Notes under the pieces: model-generated
The model's input: the letters and a program-made list of their open reading frames with translations, nothing else
The model's database searches: none
What the model was told of the DNA's origin: nothing
Assembly: GCA_021613535.1 (NCBI GenBank)
Contig: CP075496.1
Coordinates: 12,400,001 to 12,464,000, forward strand
Length of the DNA stretch: 64,000 nt
Direction: 5' to 3'
From: Adineta vaga
Lineage: Eukaryota > Rotifera
Part shown: positions 24,083 to 37,106 of the stretch, piece by piece
How the letters are laid out: each line of letters starts with the position of its first letter
Numbering within the stretch: position 1 is the stretch's first letter
Made by a program: the position numbers and the translations under genes

Positions 24083-24525
24083 ATGATTTTTCTATTATGT
24101 TATTTGTAAAGAAAGATATGTGAGAAAAAAATATCTAACTCTTTTTTTTATATGACTATAACATGACAGCAACTTATTTAAAATGTTTGGTTCATTAATA
24201 TGCCAATAGAAGATTGTTTTTACATCTAGATGTCAGGTTTGATTAATTGAACCAATGAAAAAGCTGTTTTCTATTTATTTGTTCCGTTCTTTTTTTCTTT
24301 TTCTTTTCTAGTTAGCTGGCTGATTGATGAAGAATTTTTTTTTCATGATAAATGAGATTATTTCTTTTTTTTTGTATTCTGCAATTGGAATTATGGTGTT
24401 TTTACAAGATTATTATCAAATTTCATCATATTTGATCGTCATTTGATTTTATATTCACGTTTGTCAATAGATATAATTCATCAAATATATACTCGCAATA
24501 ATATGGATTATTTTAATGCTTTTTC

Positions 24526-24551
24526 ATATATATATATATATATATATATAT
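24526..24551. repeat. (TA)n microsatellite
   Basis: About thirteen TA units. Confidence 0.9.
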
Positions 24552-25415
24552 CAGTTAGTTTTCGTATATCAGTATGTATGAAAGACAGATCTTTGATTAC
24601 TTTACAGGATATACTCAGCCAAAAAAAGCAAATGTCAATTAGAGTTGCTCTTCGATTCTATCGGTTTTTTTCTCTCTGTTCGTGTGTATGTTGGCATTAC
24701 ATATATACTCCGCCTTTTGATAGTTAGTCTTGGACTTTTTCTTTTTCTCTTTTGCTCTCTTGTCTTGTTGACATATATACCGACATATACTCTTCTTTCT
24801 GTTTTCGTTAGGATGCTTGTCGTTTTTTTCCCCATCTTTAGAAATATGTAAGTAAACACCAAATGTCTTTTTGAAACAAGAGAAAAATAGGAGTAAGCGA
24901 GAGGAAAACTGATCCTCTAGGGTGTGTGAGAAGTGACGCGAGAATGTCAGTGTAAAAGAGAGAGAGAGGGAAGAAGAAAGCAAAACAGACTTCTTGATTA
25001 GTATACATAGACAAAAAGATGTATTCGTTCAGTCGAGATATTTATCTTACGTTCGGTGATTATATAAAGAAAAATACGTTGACGATTTTCTATGTCTACA
25101 TGACATAATGTATGTAGAATGACGTTCTAAATTAGTATTGATGAAAAACAAATACAATCGGCTTGTTTCAAGATAAGATTGCTACTGACATTGTTAACTT
25201 ACAAAAAGAGAAGAAATCCGTTCTCTTCCTTTCTGCTTATGTTTCTTCTTTAGTTCTTTTTTAGTTCTTGCAAACAATTATGTTTGAGACACATCAAAAC
25301 TGTCTACTATCACTAATCAGGTGCGTGTATGTGGAAAAAATGGCATTAAGACAAGTAGTCGTTTTGACGCGATGATTAGCTCCTAAGAAATTTCTTCTCA
25401 TGTAACTTCTTCTCT

Positions 25416-25435
25416 TTCTTCTTCTTCTTCTTCTT
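25416..25435. repeat. (TTC)n-type pyrimidine repeat
   Basis: Tandem CTT units within a pyrimidine-rich stretch. Confidence 0.75.
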
Positions 25436-26436
25436 TTGTATACATCAAGGTCAATGGCTTTCATGAAGATGAGTATATGTATACGTTGTTGCTTTAGCTT
25501 TTTCATTAATTTTTCATTCAATGATCTTCATCGCATACAACAGGAAGAACAAAACAAAAAAAAGGTGTTTCTTTTACATTTATATTCATATTCATTCTTT
25601 TTTAGTCTCGATATTTGTGACCATTTCATTTCCTTAATCGTTTTCATCTCATCATTCTTTTTCTATCGAAGAGGATTTGCATCTAATCGATTAGCAACTC
25701 TCGTTGTTCTTCCTAGACTTTCTTTTCCTTTCAATTCATCATTGAGAGTATGCGTGTGTTTTGATACGTTAAGACTCTATAATCAAAGTTGTTCTCTTCG
25801 TTAAAATTTCTCAGATAATAATTCATCTCATCGGCAAATACATTGATAAGATGATCATATGCATTTGTTGACAGTTGCGCTAAGATCTTTTTCGATAAGA
25901 CAAATTATGTGAACAAATGACGATGAAATATTGACTACATAAACAAGCAACATTATGAAGGTAACTCGCTTACACAATGCCGTTAGTCGTAGTTCTCTTG
26001 ACGTTATATAGATGCGATAGTAGTAACTAATTTTCTACTCTGTCTTTCTTTCTCTTCGTTTTTTTTCTCCAGAATGCATTGTCGTTAGCAGACGACAAGA
26101 AGAAGAAAAGAAGAGAAAAAAACTTAGTTTATGCGTTTGAATGCTTGCACACGAGTCCATCGAACGCGTGTTGTTTCTTGTATATTCTAATGTAAGATGT
26201 TGTGCCAACCACGTAAAATGAATAAGAATGACAACGACGATGATGATAATGAAGAAAAGTGTCAAATAAAAGTCTCTAACAAAAGAAAAATAAATAAACA
26301 ATAAAATATTATTTGATTAATTTGAATTGAATAAATATTATTAAACTTTCATTCATATGGTAAGTGAATTGTTCAATAAAACTATATAATTTTTATATAC
26401 CATTTAGTGATTAAATGGAGAAATGATACAGATCTA

Positions 26437-26460
26437 TATTTATTTATTTATTTATTTATA
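26437..26460. repeat. (TTTA)n microsatellite
   Basis: About six tandem TTTA units upstream of CADPS. Confidence 0.85.
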
Positions 26461-27069
26461 TGCATATGAATTTCTTTCGCTCATATAACTACCGCTGTTT
26501 GTTTCATCAGCGTTTCGCGTCATCTAATTTAATTATTCTCTAGAGAGACAATAGAAGAGGCAAACACACGCTTGCATTCGTGCGTTCACGAAGAAACAAT
26601 AACAACTAAGAACATAGTACCGTCAACGACGTCTGTTGATAATAAAGAGCAAACTAGTTTGTCAAAAGGAAGAGAGAAGGATTTCAATTAGTCCTATCAA
26701 CAAGAGTTTAGAGGTAGAAGCCTAGTCAACTTGAATATAAGTGCGTACGTCATCAAGCGGCATCAATGATGACTGATGTGTATACGTCTATCTGTGTGTG
26801 TGTGTGTCTGCGTGTTTTTTTCCCGAAGTGTGCGTGCTTGTTTGCTTACGTTTATAGATAGCGAAAAAAACTTTTGTATCTAGACATAGCTGGATCTTTT
26901 GTTTAAAATTTCATACGTATACTATTATTTATTATTTTTTCTAGAATAAAACAAAAATCAGCGTTCGTATATATAAATATATACATGTCATTGATAAGAT
27001 GCTATTAAGATCAATGACTAGATCACTACTATCTATCGTCTCATTGATGAGATTATCTAATGTAGAATA

Positions 27070-27096
27070 ATGAAGATAACAAGTTATGTTGCATGA
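27070..27096 (+). promoter_or_regulatory. Upstream ORF overlapping the CADPS start
   Basis: An ATG at 27070 opens an eight-codon frame (MKITSYVA) whose TGA at 27094-27096 overlaps the CADPS ATG at 27086 in another frame. If the 5' UTR includes it, it would lower initiation at the main start. Confidence 0.45.
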
Positions 27097-30000
27097 TTCT
27101 ACAGATGATGATGATGAAGTCGGTGATATTGAAAGAGATACAAGTAGTCAACAACCGGTAGGTTTACTCAAAATAAATTGTATCTTTCAACTAATAATGA
27201 TTGTTTTATTCTTTTTAATTAGGTGTCACCAAATCGTTCAGCACCTATATCAATTCGATCAATAGCATCACATCCAACTACTTCATATCCTACGACAACT
27301 GCTTCACCATTATTATCAGCTAAAATAATCAATGTTGATTATTTGCCACCATCATCAGCTAAAGCATCACCTATTCATCATCCAACTGTATCAAGTCATG
27401 TAAATCCATTATCAATACCAGCACATCGAATATTATTCAATGCACCAACGAATTCATTTGCTGATTCACCATCATTATCTATACGTTCGACGACAAATAC
27501 AAATTTTCATCATGATATTAATCAACCATCAACAATGGTTACAACTGAAACACATAGTTTAAGAAGTGCAGATTCGACAGCATCTTCAGAAGAACATGTA
27601 CATCCATCATTACCATCACAACAACAACAACAACAACAACAACAATATTCAAATGCAATACGAAATACAGATCATCCATTATCAAATTTAAAATATCGTT
27701 CAACACATGGATATCCATCAGTATCAAGTACGAATGTTTTCATGTGATTTCTAATACTTATCATACATCTATATCTAGGTACAACACTTTCAAGTGCCAC
27801 AGGTGTACCTATTGATCGTATGCCATCACCCTCGCCTTCATTATTAAGTGAACGTGAACGTGAAGAAAATGAACGTGTTGAACGTGAATTAGAATTTAAA
27901 CGAAAACGTTTACAAATTTATGTATTCATTTGTCGTTGTATTGCATGTCCATTTAATTCAAAGCAATCGTCAGATATGGCACGAAAACATTTAAAAGTAA
28001 CTCTTGTTCAATATGGTGTTACCAAAGAAAGATTTCTTGCTTTTCTTAATGGTAAAACACATATTGAAGCTGATGAAGGTATGAACAAAACAAAATGAGT
28101 TTTCTCTTTCTCATAATCATATGATTTTTTAGCTTTTATCAATGCTGTTCGTTCATATTATGAAGTATTTTTGAAAAGTGAACGTGTTGCAAAGATGGTT
28201 CAATCCGGTGGTTCTTGTTCGGATGATTTTCGTGATGTATTTCGCATAAATATTGAAAAACGTGTACGAAGTTTACCTGATATTGACTCATTTAAAATAA
28301 GCAAAGATACAGTGCTTACTTTGTGGATGTCAAAATTTGATGCTATTTATCGTGGTCAAGATCAAGATCAAGATAATCCGAATCGTCGACTATCAAAATC
28401 GAATTATATGTCAACATCAGCTGAATTAATTATGAGCAAAGAACAATTGTATGATATGTTTCAAAATGTATTAACTGTTAAAAAATTTGAACATCAGTAA
28501 GTTCAGAAATAAAGAATCTCGAATACATTTATAAATGATTAACGAATATAAATCTTTTCTTTTAGAATGATCTTTAATAGTGCTCAAGTAAGATATAAAC
28601 ATTTATAAAGATTATTTATTAAATCGATAAATATTCGTTTTTATTTATTTCTATAGCTTGATAATAATGATGAACAAGCTGCTACTATTCGTCGTGAACT
28701 TGATGGTCGAATGAAACAAGCTGAATCATTACAAAGAGTAAGTAGAAAGAAATGACTTTGAAAATACAAACGAAAACTTATTTAGTAAAAATATTAAACA
28801 AAAAAAGTTTAAGTTAATTCTACTTATTCCAGGATATACTAAATGATCTTTGTCAAAAGATGAAAAAGGTGTTTTATCTTCTATTTCTATTCTGTAGTAG
28901 TACTTCATTGCTTGCATGAGATACGAATTCAATAGAGTCTTGCAGCATGTTTCATTTTCATTAGAACAAATTTATTTATTGATATGATTTGTTTTCTAGC
29001 AACGAGGTTTAATGCCAAAATTTGTACATAAAGAAATGGATACATTATATGTTGATGAATTAAAAAAGTTGATCAATGATCTGATGGGTAATCTAGAAAG
29101 TTTACCAGTACGTGGTGGTTCAGAACAAAAACTATTGAGATCTAAACGTGGCCAAGGACATGGACGTCTTGCTAGTGCTGGTAGTAATCCATTATCTGGT
29201 GTTAATTCAGCGAATAGATCGACATATAATGATGGAAGTAATCATTTAGATGACAATGAACCAGGATTATCAAAATTAGCATTTGTATTAAATTTTAATG
29301 TGAATATTACAGTGAAAGAAGTACGTGGATTGAAATCCGTTCCATCAAATCGTATTGTCTATTGTACGATGGAAGTTGATGGCGGAGAAAAATATCGTAC
29401 TGAACATGCCGAAGCAGGAAAACCTGTTTGGGAATCTTTAGCTGAATTTCCTACGAATCAAATCCTCCCTATAGTTAAAGTGAAACTTTATATGGAAAAT
29501 CCAGGGATACTTAGTTTAGACGATAATAAACTTGGAAAAGTCACATTACAAATTGATCCCACATTTAATAAAACAAACTGGTGGACAGATATGATTAAGA
29601 ATAAGAGTACATCTACAGATGAATTAAAACTTAAATTAGATGTACGAATGGAAAAACCACAAAATCTGAAAATGTGTGGGTATGTATGAAATATAAATAG
29701 AAAAGAATGATAAATAGAAAATATGAATGAATATCGATGTTTAGTTGGTGCTATGCTCGTGGTAAAAATGTTTGGAAAACATGGAAACGTCGATACTATG
29801 CATTAGTTCAGGTACTAAATACAAATAAGAAATCTCATGATTTCTATTCGAAATATTTAGGTTTCTCAATATTGGTTTGCTATATGCAGCTATCGTGAAA
29901 AAAAATCTGAACCTACTGAAACAATGCCTCTTGAAGGTTATACTGTTGATTATGCTGAACCAGATAATGGTAAATTATTTGTGATTAGAAAGAATTATAT

Positions 30001-33000
30001 GTCATCCTTTCGTTTCATTCCTTAGGTTTAGTAATGCATGATGCGAAATATTTTTTTAAAGCTGTACGTGAAGGTGATGTTGTGACATTTGCGACAAATG
30101 AAGAAAATGAACGACATAGTTGGGTACAAGCGTTATACCGTGCTACTGGTCAATCACATAAACCAATACCACCAGTGACGGCAACTACTAAAACATCCCA
30201 AGGTGCTGCTGGATCAACTGCAAAAGATCAAGTTGGTACGTATTGAACAGATCAGAAGAAAATATCGACATTATCATAAGTTTTCTTCAAAAGTTAAAAT
30301 AAAATGAATATCTTATATAGGACAGTTGCCTGTTTCGCGTACTCAGTCATATGATCTCGTTGAGAGAGCGAATTATTTTCGAAGTTTATTCAAATTAATT
30401 CCAGCGAAACAATGTAATGTTTGAGTTTCTTGAAATATTGAGCATGGCATGTGCAAAATTTCGAATGATTCATCTTATTTTGCATGAACATGTTTTTATT
30501 TTCATTTTTGAATGAATTGATCTACTAGACAAAAGCAAAAGATATTTCTATATTTCTTCTATGCCTATTTTAGATTCAGATCGATCGAAAAAACTTGGCT
30601 TTGATGAATACATTCAAAGTGATCCATGTAAATTTGATCATCATGATCTTTTCAAAGCATTACAATCAGCAACATTGGATTATAGATTGAATGATCCATA
30701 TTGTTCTTTGGTAAATATTGCAATAGTCATTTGAACTCTACATCTTTAACAATCTATTTCTAAACTAACTTGCTTCTTTTCTTTTTTCTTTTTGCTAGGG
30801 CTGGCTAAGTCCTGGACAAAGTTACATCCTCGAAGGTTATAAATCTAGTGATGTTTGAAGTTAAATTAATTTGCATTTTGTTATTTCTTTAGAATATTGT
30901 TCTCGATATGGTGTTCGTGGTTGTGTACGACATTTGTATTATTTAAATGATTTACTTGATCGAGCGGAACAAGGATTTATGATTGATCCACAATTAATTC
31001 ATTATAGTTATGTCTTTTGTGCTTCGCATGTCTCAGGAAATCGGTAAATAAACTGAAATTTTCTTTTCTTTTCTTTTCTAATCGAATCGTAGACCTGATA
31101 ATAATGTAACGACAATAACTATGGAAGAAAAAGATCGTTTTAATGAAATTAAAGAACGTCTGAAAGCATTTCTTGAATATCAAGTAACTAATTTCCGGTG
31201 AGTAATATTCTTACATAAATATACAAGAATCAGAGACATGTTCTTTTTTTTGTTTTTGTAGATATTCATTTCCATTCGGTCGACCAGATGGTGCCTTAAA
31301 AGCGACATTGAGCTTATTAGAACGTGTTTTATCCAAAGATGTAGCAACACCCATCTCTCGTGATGAAATACGAAATTTTATTGGAAAATGTCTAGAAAAT
31401 GCTGCCTATATCAATTACACTCGAGTATCTGATCAAGCTAAAATTGAAGGTAAAACTATTCAGAAAATCTTTGTCAAATAAAAGTTCTCATTTGTATTTA
31501 CTATCGTTACTTATGATTCTTTCTTTAAAAAAAATGTCTGAGTATGTATGTGTCAGTTCGTTTGATCTATTCTTTTCCAGGCGAACGAGAGATACATCAG
31601 CAATTAAATGACGGTAAATTTCATATGTTGTTTTATCCTAATATAAATAATGTTCAATTAACAACAGCTTTGCCCATTCTTTTTAATTCCTAACCTACTT
31701 CTTTGTTTAAAGATTTCAGCATACATAAAGTTTTTCTTTCTTGTTTTCGAATAAGATTAACTGCTTGTTGTATTTAATCAATCAATAGTTTCTCAATTTG
31801 GACCATAATAATAACAGCTTTATGTTTTACATTGTTCCAGTTCATCCATGTACCTTTTTTTTAAAAATTTTTTAACATAGTTTATCCATAATAAAAGCAT
31901 CTAATATAAATGGATGATCTATGAATGAGAATACTCTGACTAAAAGAAAAACCAGAAATAGTTTTAGTTTATTTATATTACTGTGAATTAATGATAAATC
32001 GAATTTTGTTTTTTTTTCTAATTTAGAAACTGTGTACAATAGTGATGATTCACCACGAAAGAAAATTGATGATTTAATTCATTTAGCTGAGTTATGTATT
32101 GAATTATTACAACAAGATGCTGAACATTATCAAGAAGCATTTCAACAATATCATGAATTAGTAGTTGAACATGAGGAAATCTTCTGGTCTTTATTTGCTG
32201 TTGATATGGAACATGTTATTGATCAACAACCAATTGAAAGTTGGGATTCATTTCCATTATTTCAATTATTAAATGATTATCTTCGAGTGCATGGTAAGAT
32301 TTCTTAATTCTTGATAAAAATTTCAATAAAACTTTGTTTTGTTTTTCATTGTAGAATCTTTATCATTAGGTCGATTTCACCAACAGTTACGTGATACATT
32401 TGCTCCATTAGTCGTTCGTTATGTTGATTTAATGGAATCATGTATTGCACAATCAATACACAAAGGTTTTGAAAAAGAGAATTGGAAATTAAAAACGTAA
32501 AATCATTTATGAAAATAATGTTGCAAAGAAAAGAAAAAGTTTCATTTCAATTGTAGACATGGATGTGCAACAAGTGAAGATATTTTGTGGAAACTTGATG
32601 CTTTACAAAATTTTATTCGTGCTTTACATTGGGTATGAGAATATAAATCTAGTATGATTATAAATGAACATTTTTATTTTTCTTAGCCGGATGAAATCTT
32701 TGGTGAACATCTAGAAAAACGATTGAAACAAATGGCTTCCGATATGATTGAAGCTTGTGGAAAAAGGTATGATTAAATAAGTTTTCAACAAATAACTCCA
32801 TAATCGTACGTTCTCAATTATTCTAGAGTATGGCGTCATTTTGAAGCATGGATGAAGAAAGGTGGTTTAATTAGTGGTACAAGTTCCGATTATCTTTTCC
32901 CAGCGGAATGTTGCGTGATGGTAAATGTTATCCTTGATTGTAAAGCTCAAGTAAATACATTATCTGTTCATTTTCTTACAAATATGATCGTTTTCTTTTT

Positions 33001-33834
33001 GTAGGCTCTAAAATTATGTGCATTAAATAGTGGAGATCTTCATCAATATCATACACGTATTGATGAATATTTAGAAAAGATTCTCAAAGATATGTCCAAA
33101 GCATTAATACAAAAATTAATTAGCGCTCTTGATTCGGTTTTGAAGAAACTATCACGGTATGATGAAGGAACATTCTTTGCTCAAATTCTTTCATTAGCAG
33201 TAAGAAATGATTGTTTAATTTCTCATTAGAAAATATAATTCTTTCATCAATTTTAGAAACCAATTAATGAAGATGGTCAAGCATATGTTTCATGTGTAAA
33301 TTTAAATCTTGAACAATTACGACAAAAAATTAGTGATGAAATTTTTACATTGAATATTTTTGAAGTTTGTTTTAGTTTCATTTTGAAATAGAATCATTAT
33401 TTGTCTTTGATTAGGAATGGTATCGACAACAAACACAATACATTTTCATGTGGCTAGGAGAAAGAACAGAAATAAGTCTTCATCCATATCAATTAGCTTG
33501 TTTAATGTTAATAGTTAAAGTAAGGAACTCCTTATCAACGAACTATTTTTTTGATTTATTTTTCTATCTTTCGATAGAAAGCTCGTGGAAGTTTTGAATT
33601 ACAAGGTGTTCAAGAAAAAGATTTGAATTCACAATTATACAGCAGTATCATGCAAAGATTGCACGTAAGCGAGATTTAAATCTCATTGTCTGTCTGTAAT
33701 AAATGTATCTATCTATATATATATATTGTCTTGTTTGCATGTTCTTGTGGTATGTTAGAGAGGGAAATTGATTATCAAAAGATTCATATCTTCATATTTT
33801 CTAGTTTGAAGAGACAGCCAATGCTGTGAAATAA
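27086..33834 (+). CDS. CADPS: Calcium-dependent secretion activator (CAPS / UNC-31)
   Basis: More than 20 exons, frame-consistent throughout, give a protein of CAPS size. It starts [12 protein letters not shown] (human CADPS starts MLDPSSSEEESDE). A Ser/Pro-rich linker precedes [15 protein letters not shown]. Conserved blocks follow: [42 protein letters not shown], then a C2 domain ([19 protein letters not shown]), a PH domain ([20 protein letters not shown] ... [10 protein letters not shown]), and the MUN region ([54 protein letters not shown]). CAPS primes dense-core vesicles for Ca-triggered release by binding PIP2 and syntaxin. Oddities are a DQDQDQDN insert after IYRG and a shortened segment between KIEG and the helix before [12 protein letters not shown], where a long intron (about 31615-32025) lies. 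Confidence 0.95.
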
Positions 33835-34430
33835 CAAGCAAAGTATATCCAGATGATTTCTATTCAATGTTATATCTAAAATCTACTATTAGTTTATTGT
33901 TTAAATTCAGCAATAGGTTTCTTTGATTCGACTTGTTTATATATGCTTTTAACTTCCAAGTATTTGAATAACAAGATCTCAACAGTGTTTTTGATTTGTT
34001 TTGTTTTGTTTATTTCGGAGGCCGGTGGATCTTCTATTTTCTGTTTCTTTTGTTGCAATGTATTCTTAGTTTGAAATCTAAAATTTTATGAAACGACACT
34101 ATTGGAAAATTTCGTGCAATTCTGCTGTACGTCTTTATATCTCTCTTTTTTTTGTTGCAAAGTGATGTTCTCTTCTTCTTCTTTTTTGTATAGCTTGTCT
34201 TACAAAAATGGCATTGTGTTTCTTTCTTTCTGTGTGTTTCCCTTCTTCTTGAATGATTCTGTTATCGCTATTATTCTTAATTCCATGAGTTTTTTTTTGT
34301 ATTTGTTTGTGTGCTCTCTTTTGTTTTTTGTTTTTTTGAAGAAAAATGAAGACGAAAAGAAACAAAAACTATTTTCTATGCAATATAGAAAACAAAGACG
34401 GATATCTTCTTCGTTTTCAGATTCGATCAA
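33835..34430. other. 3' UTR of CADPS and short intergenic region
   Basis: T-rich sequence with no exon. The last 10 bp before the next start contain TTCGTTTTCAG, an acceptor-like site. Open frames on both strands here are low-complexity and lack codon bias. Confidence 0.5.
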
Positions 34431-35111
34431 ATGAATTTTGAAACGATTATTGAATTTCGAACAACATGGAATAATGAACTGTTTTTTAAACATCAAGCAA
34501 CTTGTCGATTAGCAAAACGTTTAATTAGAAAAAGTGTTTTGATTCGTAAGAAAACTTTGTAGAGAAAATGATGGATTACTTTAAATTTTATTTAGTTCAA
34601 ACACGATTATGTCGACGCTTGAAATGTATGGAAAATGATTTAACAAAAGAATTACAAATCATTCAACATGATCGAGAATTCTTACATGATTATCATAAAT
34701 CAACTTCGCTAGCAGATGGTTTACAACAAGTAAGTGAAAAGTTATTTGATGATTCTCGAGTTTTAGTTTGATTTGTTTAGCGATTGAAAGGATTACAAAA
34801 TGAAATTGAAAATTATAATCGTCAGATAAAGAATCTTGTTAAACAAGAAAAAGACTATTGGAAACAATTGGAACAAACTATTCAACGGTAAGTAGAAGAA
34901 AACATTGAATTAAGATAAAGATGATTTTCTCTTTTTTAGAGGACCAATGAAAAATTCTGCGAATATTCGAACCACGAAGATTACTAATGCAACATTTGTT
35001 ACAGGTGTTGATAAAAATAATGAAAATCTACCACCAATTGATTCGAATACTAATGATTTTGAAAAGAAACCTCATGGAAAAGTACCAAAAATTCGTAAGA
35101 AGAAAAAGTAA
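34431..35111 (+). CDS. Hypothetical coiled-coil protein (175 aa)
   Basis: Four exons (34431-34545, 34596-34729, 34781-34887, 34940-35111) join in phase to 175 residues from MNFETIIEFRTTWNNEL. Residues about 10-118 are heptad-rich and charged (CMENDLTKELQIIQHD, LQNEIENYNRQIKNLVKQEK), so a coiled coil is likely. The tail is polar and ends with a basic KIRKKKK cluster. I do not recognise the family. Its setting, next to TMEM17 and a CFAP97-domain gene, hints at a ciliary or centrosomal role, but this is only context. An acceptor-like AG lies 10 bp before the ATG. Confidence 0.7.
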
Positions 35112-35573
35112 CATTATAGTCAGATAGACTTTTCTTTTTTCTTTGTTCCATGTAAATAATTTTTTTTCTTCTCTCTTATATTTTGTCATGACAAAAAGTA
35201 AATAATGTAGTTTCTTATTTTTTCATACGATATGTTCTTGAATTATGATAATGAAATAAAATCTTGCACTTTGTATATATTTTTACAGTAGTGTAGATGT
35301 TGAATACTTGATTGCATTCGAAAGATTGAAGCAATAATAAAAATCGAATTCTTTTTTTTCTACCATATGTCCTCATAAATGAAAAGTACATTCAGCACTT
35401 TGAAAAGAACAAGTTGTATTTGAAAACGTAAGCCATCTATCGAATATTTTCTTCTTCTTTTGTCGTTACTAGTTTAACCTCATCTGTTGTCAGGAACGAC
35501 GATATGCATGATGGTCATGTGCTATTCAGTTTTATAATATGTTAATTTGTATTGATATTTGAAGAGAAAAAAC
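35112..35573. other. Short intergenic region
   Basis: AT-rich, no exon seen. It should hold the 3' end of the coiled-coil gene and the 5' region of TMEM17. Confidence 0.5.
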
Positions 35574-36200
35574 ATGTTACGACGAGCACCTGAATTACCT
35601 CGATCAGTTAATGATCGTTTGAATCGATTAGCAACATCTGTATTTACATCAATTGATGCTAATGAATCAAAACGAACAAATAATTTTCAATCGAAACAAG
35701 CTCGAATTGAAATTGATTATTCATCTAGTTTACCCTTACAAATGTTATTATATTTTAATGTTTGTTTTTTTCCTTGTTGGCTATTTTCATTAATATTTGT
35801 CCTACCTGTCTTAGCAGTAACTTCCAAAAATCAACATGCGATATTAATGGTTTTTGCTTTTGGTTTCAAAGCAATTATTGAATGTGTTAGATTATATTTA
35901 GGTTATACTGGAAATTTAGCTGAACGTATGCCGGAATTAACAGCTTTCTGTTTGTTAACAATCATTTTTCAATTACCATTGAGTATCTTCTTACTGATTT
36001 ATCCACTTTTAGCAAAACCTGAAGTTCAATTGTCGCTTGTATTTGCTGTAGAAATTATTTACATAGCATTTCTTTTATTTGAAACAATATTTGGTATCAT
36101 GGCTGTACGCGTTATGGTAACAGCACAATCAAGTCGTTTTCATTATCAACAATTCGAAGAAGTTCTACCAGCAAATGAAATTATTTCACCTTCGGGATAA
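35574..36200 (+). CDS. TMEM17: Transition-zone protein TMEM17
   Basis: Single exon, 208 residues from MLRRAPELPRSVNDRL (human TMEM17 has 198). The frame is open further upstream only from a TTG, so the ATG at 35574 is used. Conserved blocks: SSLPLQMLLYFNVCFFP (human SSLALQMSLYFNTYYFP), IECVRLYLGYTGNLAERMPE (human IEAIRLYLGYVGNLQEKVPE), LPLSIFLLIY, and RFHYQQFEEV. Four hydrophobic segments are visible. TMEM17 belongs to the MKS/B9 module of the ciliary transition zone, which gates membrane proteins into cilia. The CFAP97-domain gene begins 148 bp downstream on the same strand. Confidence 0.93.
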   Translation: MLRRAPELPRSVNDRLNRLATSVFTSIDANESKRTNNFQSKQARIEIDYSSSLPLQMLLYFNVCFFPCWLFSLIFVLPVLAVTSKNQHAILMVFAFGFKAIIECVRLYLGYTGNLAERMPELTAFCLLTIIFQLPLSIFLLIYPLLAKPEVQLSLVFAVEIIYIAFLLFETIFGIMAVRVMVTAQSSRFHYQQFEEVLPANEIISPSG

Positions 36201-36348
36201 ACTTTTTTTCCTCTCTTTTTTTTGTAATATTGTAAAAAGGAAACAGAAAAGGAAGAATACAAAATGTTTTCGTTTTGTTAGGTATCTCATGTTATTTTAC
36301 TCGTTTTAATGTAGTTTCAGATATATAAAAACAGGACGAGTTTAATCA

Positions 36349-37106
36349 ATGCATAGATCATATCAACCAATACTTCCATCTAGTAATCGTCTTCTTCAAA
36401 AAAAATGGGATGATAAATATTATTATGAACATCAACTTTTGGTAAGAATTTTTTCAAATAGAACCAGAAATGAATTTAACTAATAGTTAATGATTATTTT
36501 CAGGTACGCGATGCTCGGCCAACTATTGATACACGACCTCCTCGAACTTATATGCATCTTCATATGAAATTAAAAAAACTGCAGGTATTGATAAATTTTC
36601 TTTATAAAATCAATTAACTATTCTTTGATTTAGTTAGAACAAGAACGTACAGCAACAATTGAACGTGATAATCGTATATTGTTAGAAAAAATGGCACAAA
36701 CCATGCGTACAACTGGTCGTCTTGATAATCGTAATACATATTCAGCTAGAAGGTAACTAACAATCAATGTAAATATTCTTATATGAATTTGATGTTTTTA
36801 GTCTGAATCAAGAAAAGCGTCGTCGTGAATTATTACGTGTATCGAGAGAAAATTCTACAATGGCCAAAAGAATTGTCGATCGTAAACCTGATTTAAATCG
36901 AAATGATTGGTCAACTAGTTGGTCAAAAAATATATCATATTTAGATAATATATCTAAATATGAATTTGATTGGCATGAATCACGTGTAGGAAAAGAATTA
37001 TTTCTCTACTTAATTTTTGTATCGTCTTCATTTTCATTAGCCAAATACACGGCAACAATCGTCTCGACGCGCTGCAAGTGCTCCACGAGCTACTCGAAGA
37101 GAATAA
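36349..37106 (+). CDS. CFAP97-domain (KIAA1430-like) protein
   Basis: Five exons (36349-36441, 36504-36584, 36634-36752, 36802-36985, 37041-37106) give 180 residues. The CFAP97 signature is complete: ARPTIDTRPPRTYMHLHMKL, KKLQ then LEQERTATIERDNRILLEKM, and SLNQEKRRRELLRVSREN followed by MAKRIVDRKPDLNRNDW. The short C terminus is Arg/Ala/Ser-rich. It corresponds to the short CFAP97D1/D2 type, found in ciliated tissues and needed for sperm flagella in mice. A longer read-through of the last intron is possible but runs into low-complexity sequence. A TTTCAG site 28 bp before the ATG and the 148 bp distance from TMEM17 suggest a co-transcribed pair. Confidence 0.88.

Larger units (their letters stand above)
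24083..27085. other. 3 kb gene-free region between p85 and CADPS
   Basis: No convincing exon on either strand. It holds microsatellites at 24526-24551, 25416-25435 and 26437-26460, long pyrimidine/purine tracts, and a GT run near 26790. It lies between two divergent starts, so regulatory elements for the neurosecretory gene CADPS are likely here. Short frames around 24443-24983 and 25294-25804 lack codon structure and are probably chance. Confidence 0.55.

Noticed and set aside
24443-24983. Several overlapping frames around the TA repeat
   Set aside because: Low-complexity, no splice sites, mutually overlapping on both strands.
34102-34496. Open frames on both strands after CADPS
   Set aside because: Phe/Leu/Ser or Lys/Arg-rich readings of T-rich DNA; no start context or family.
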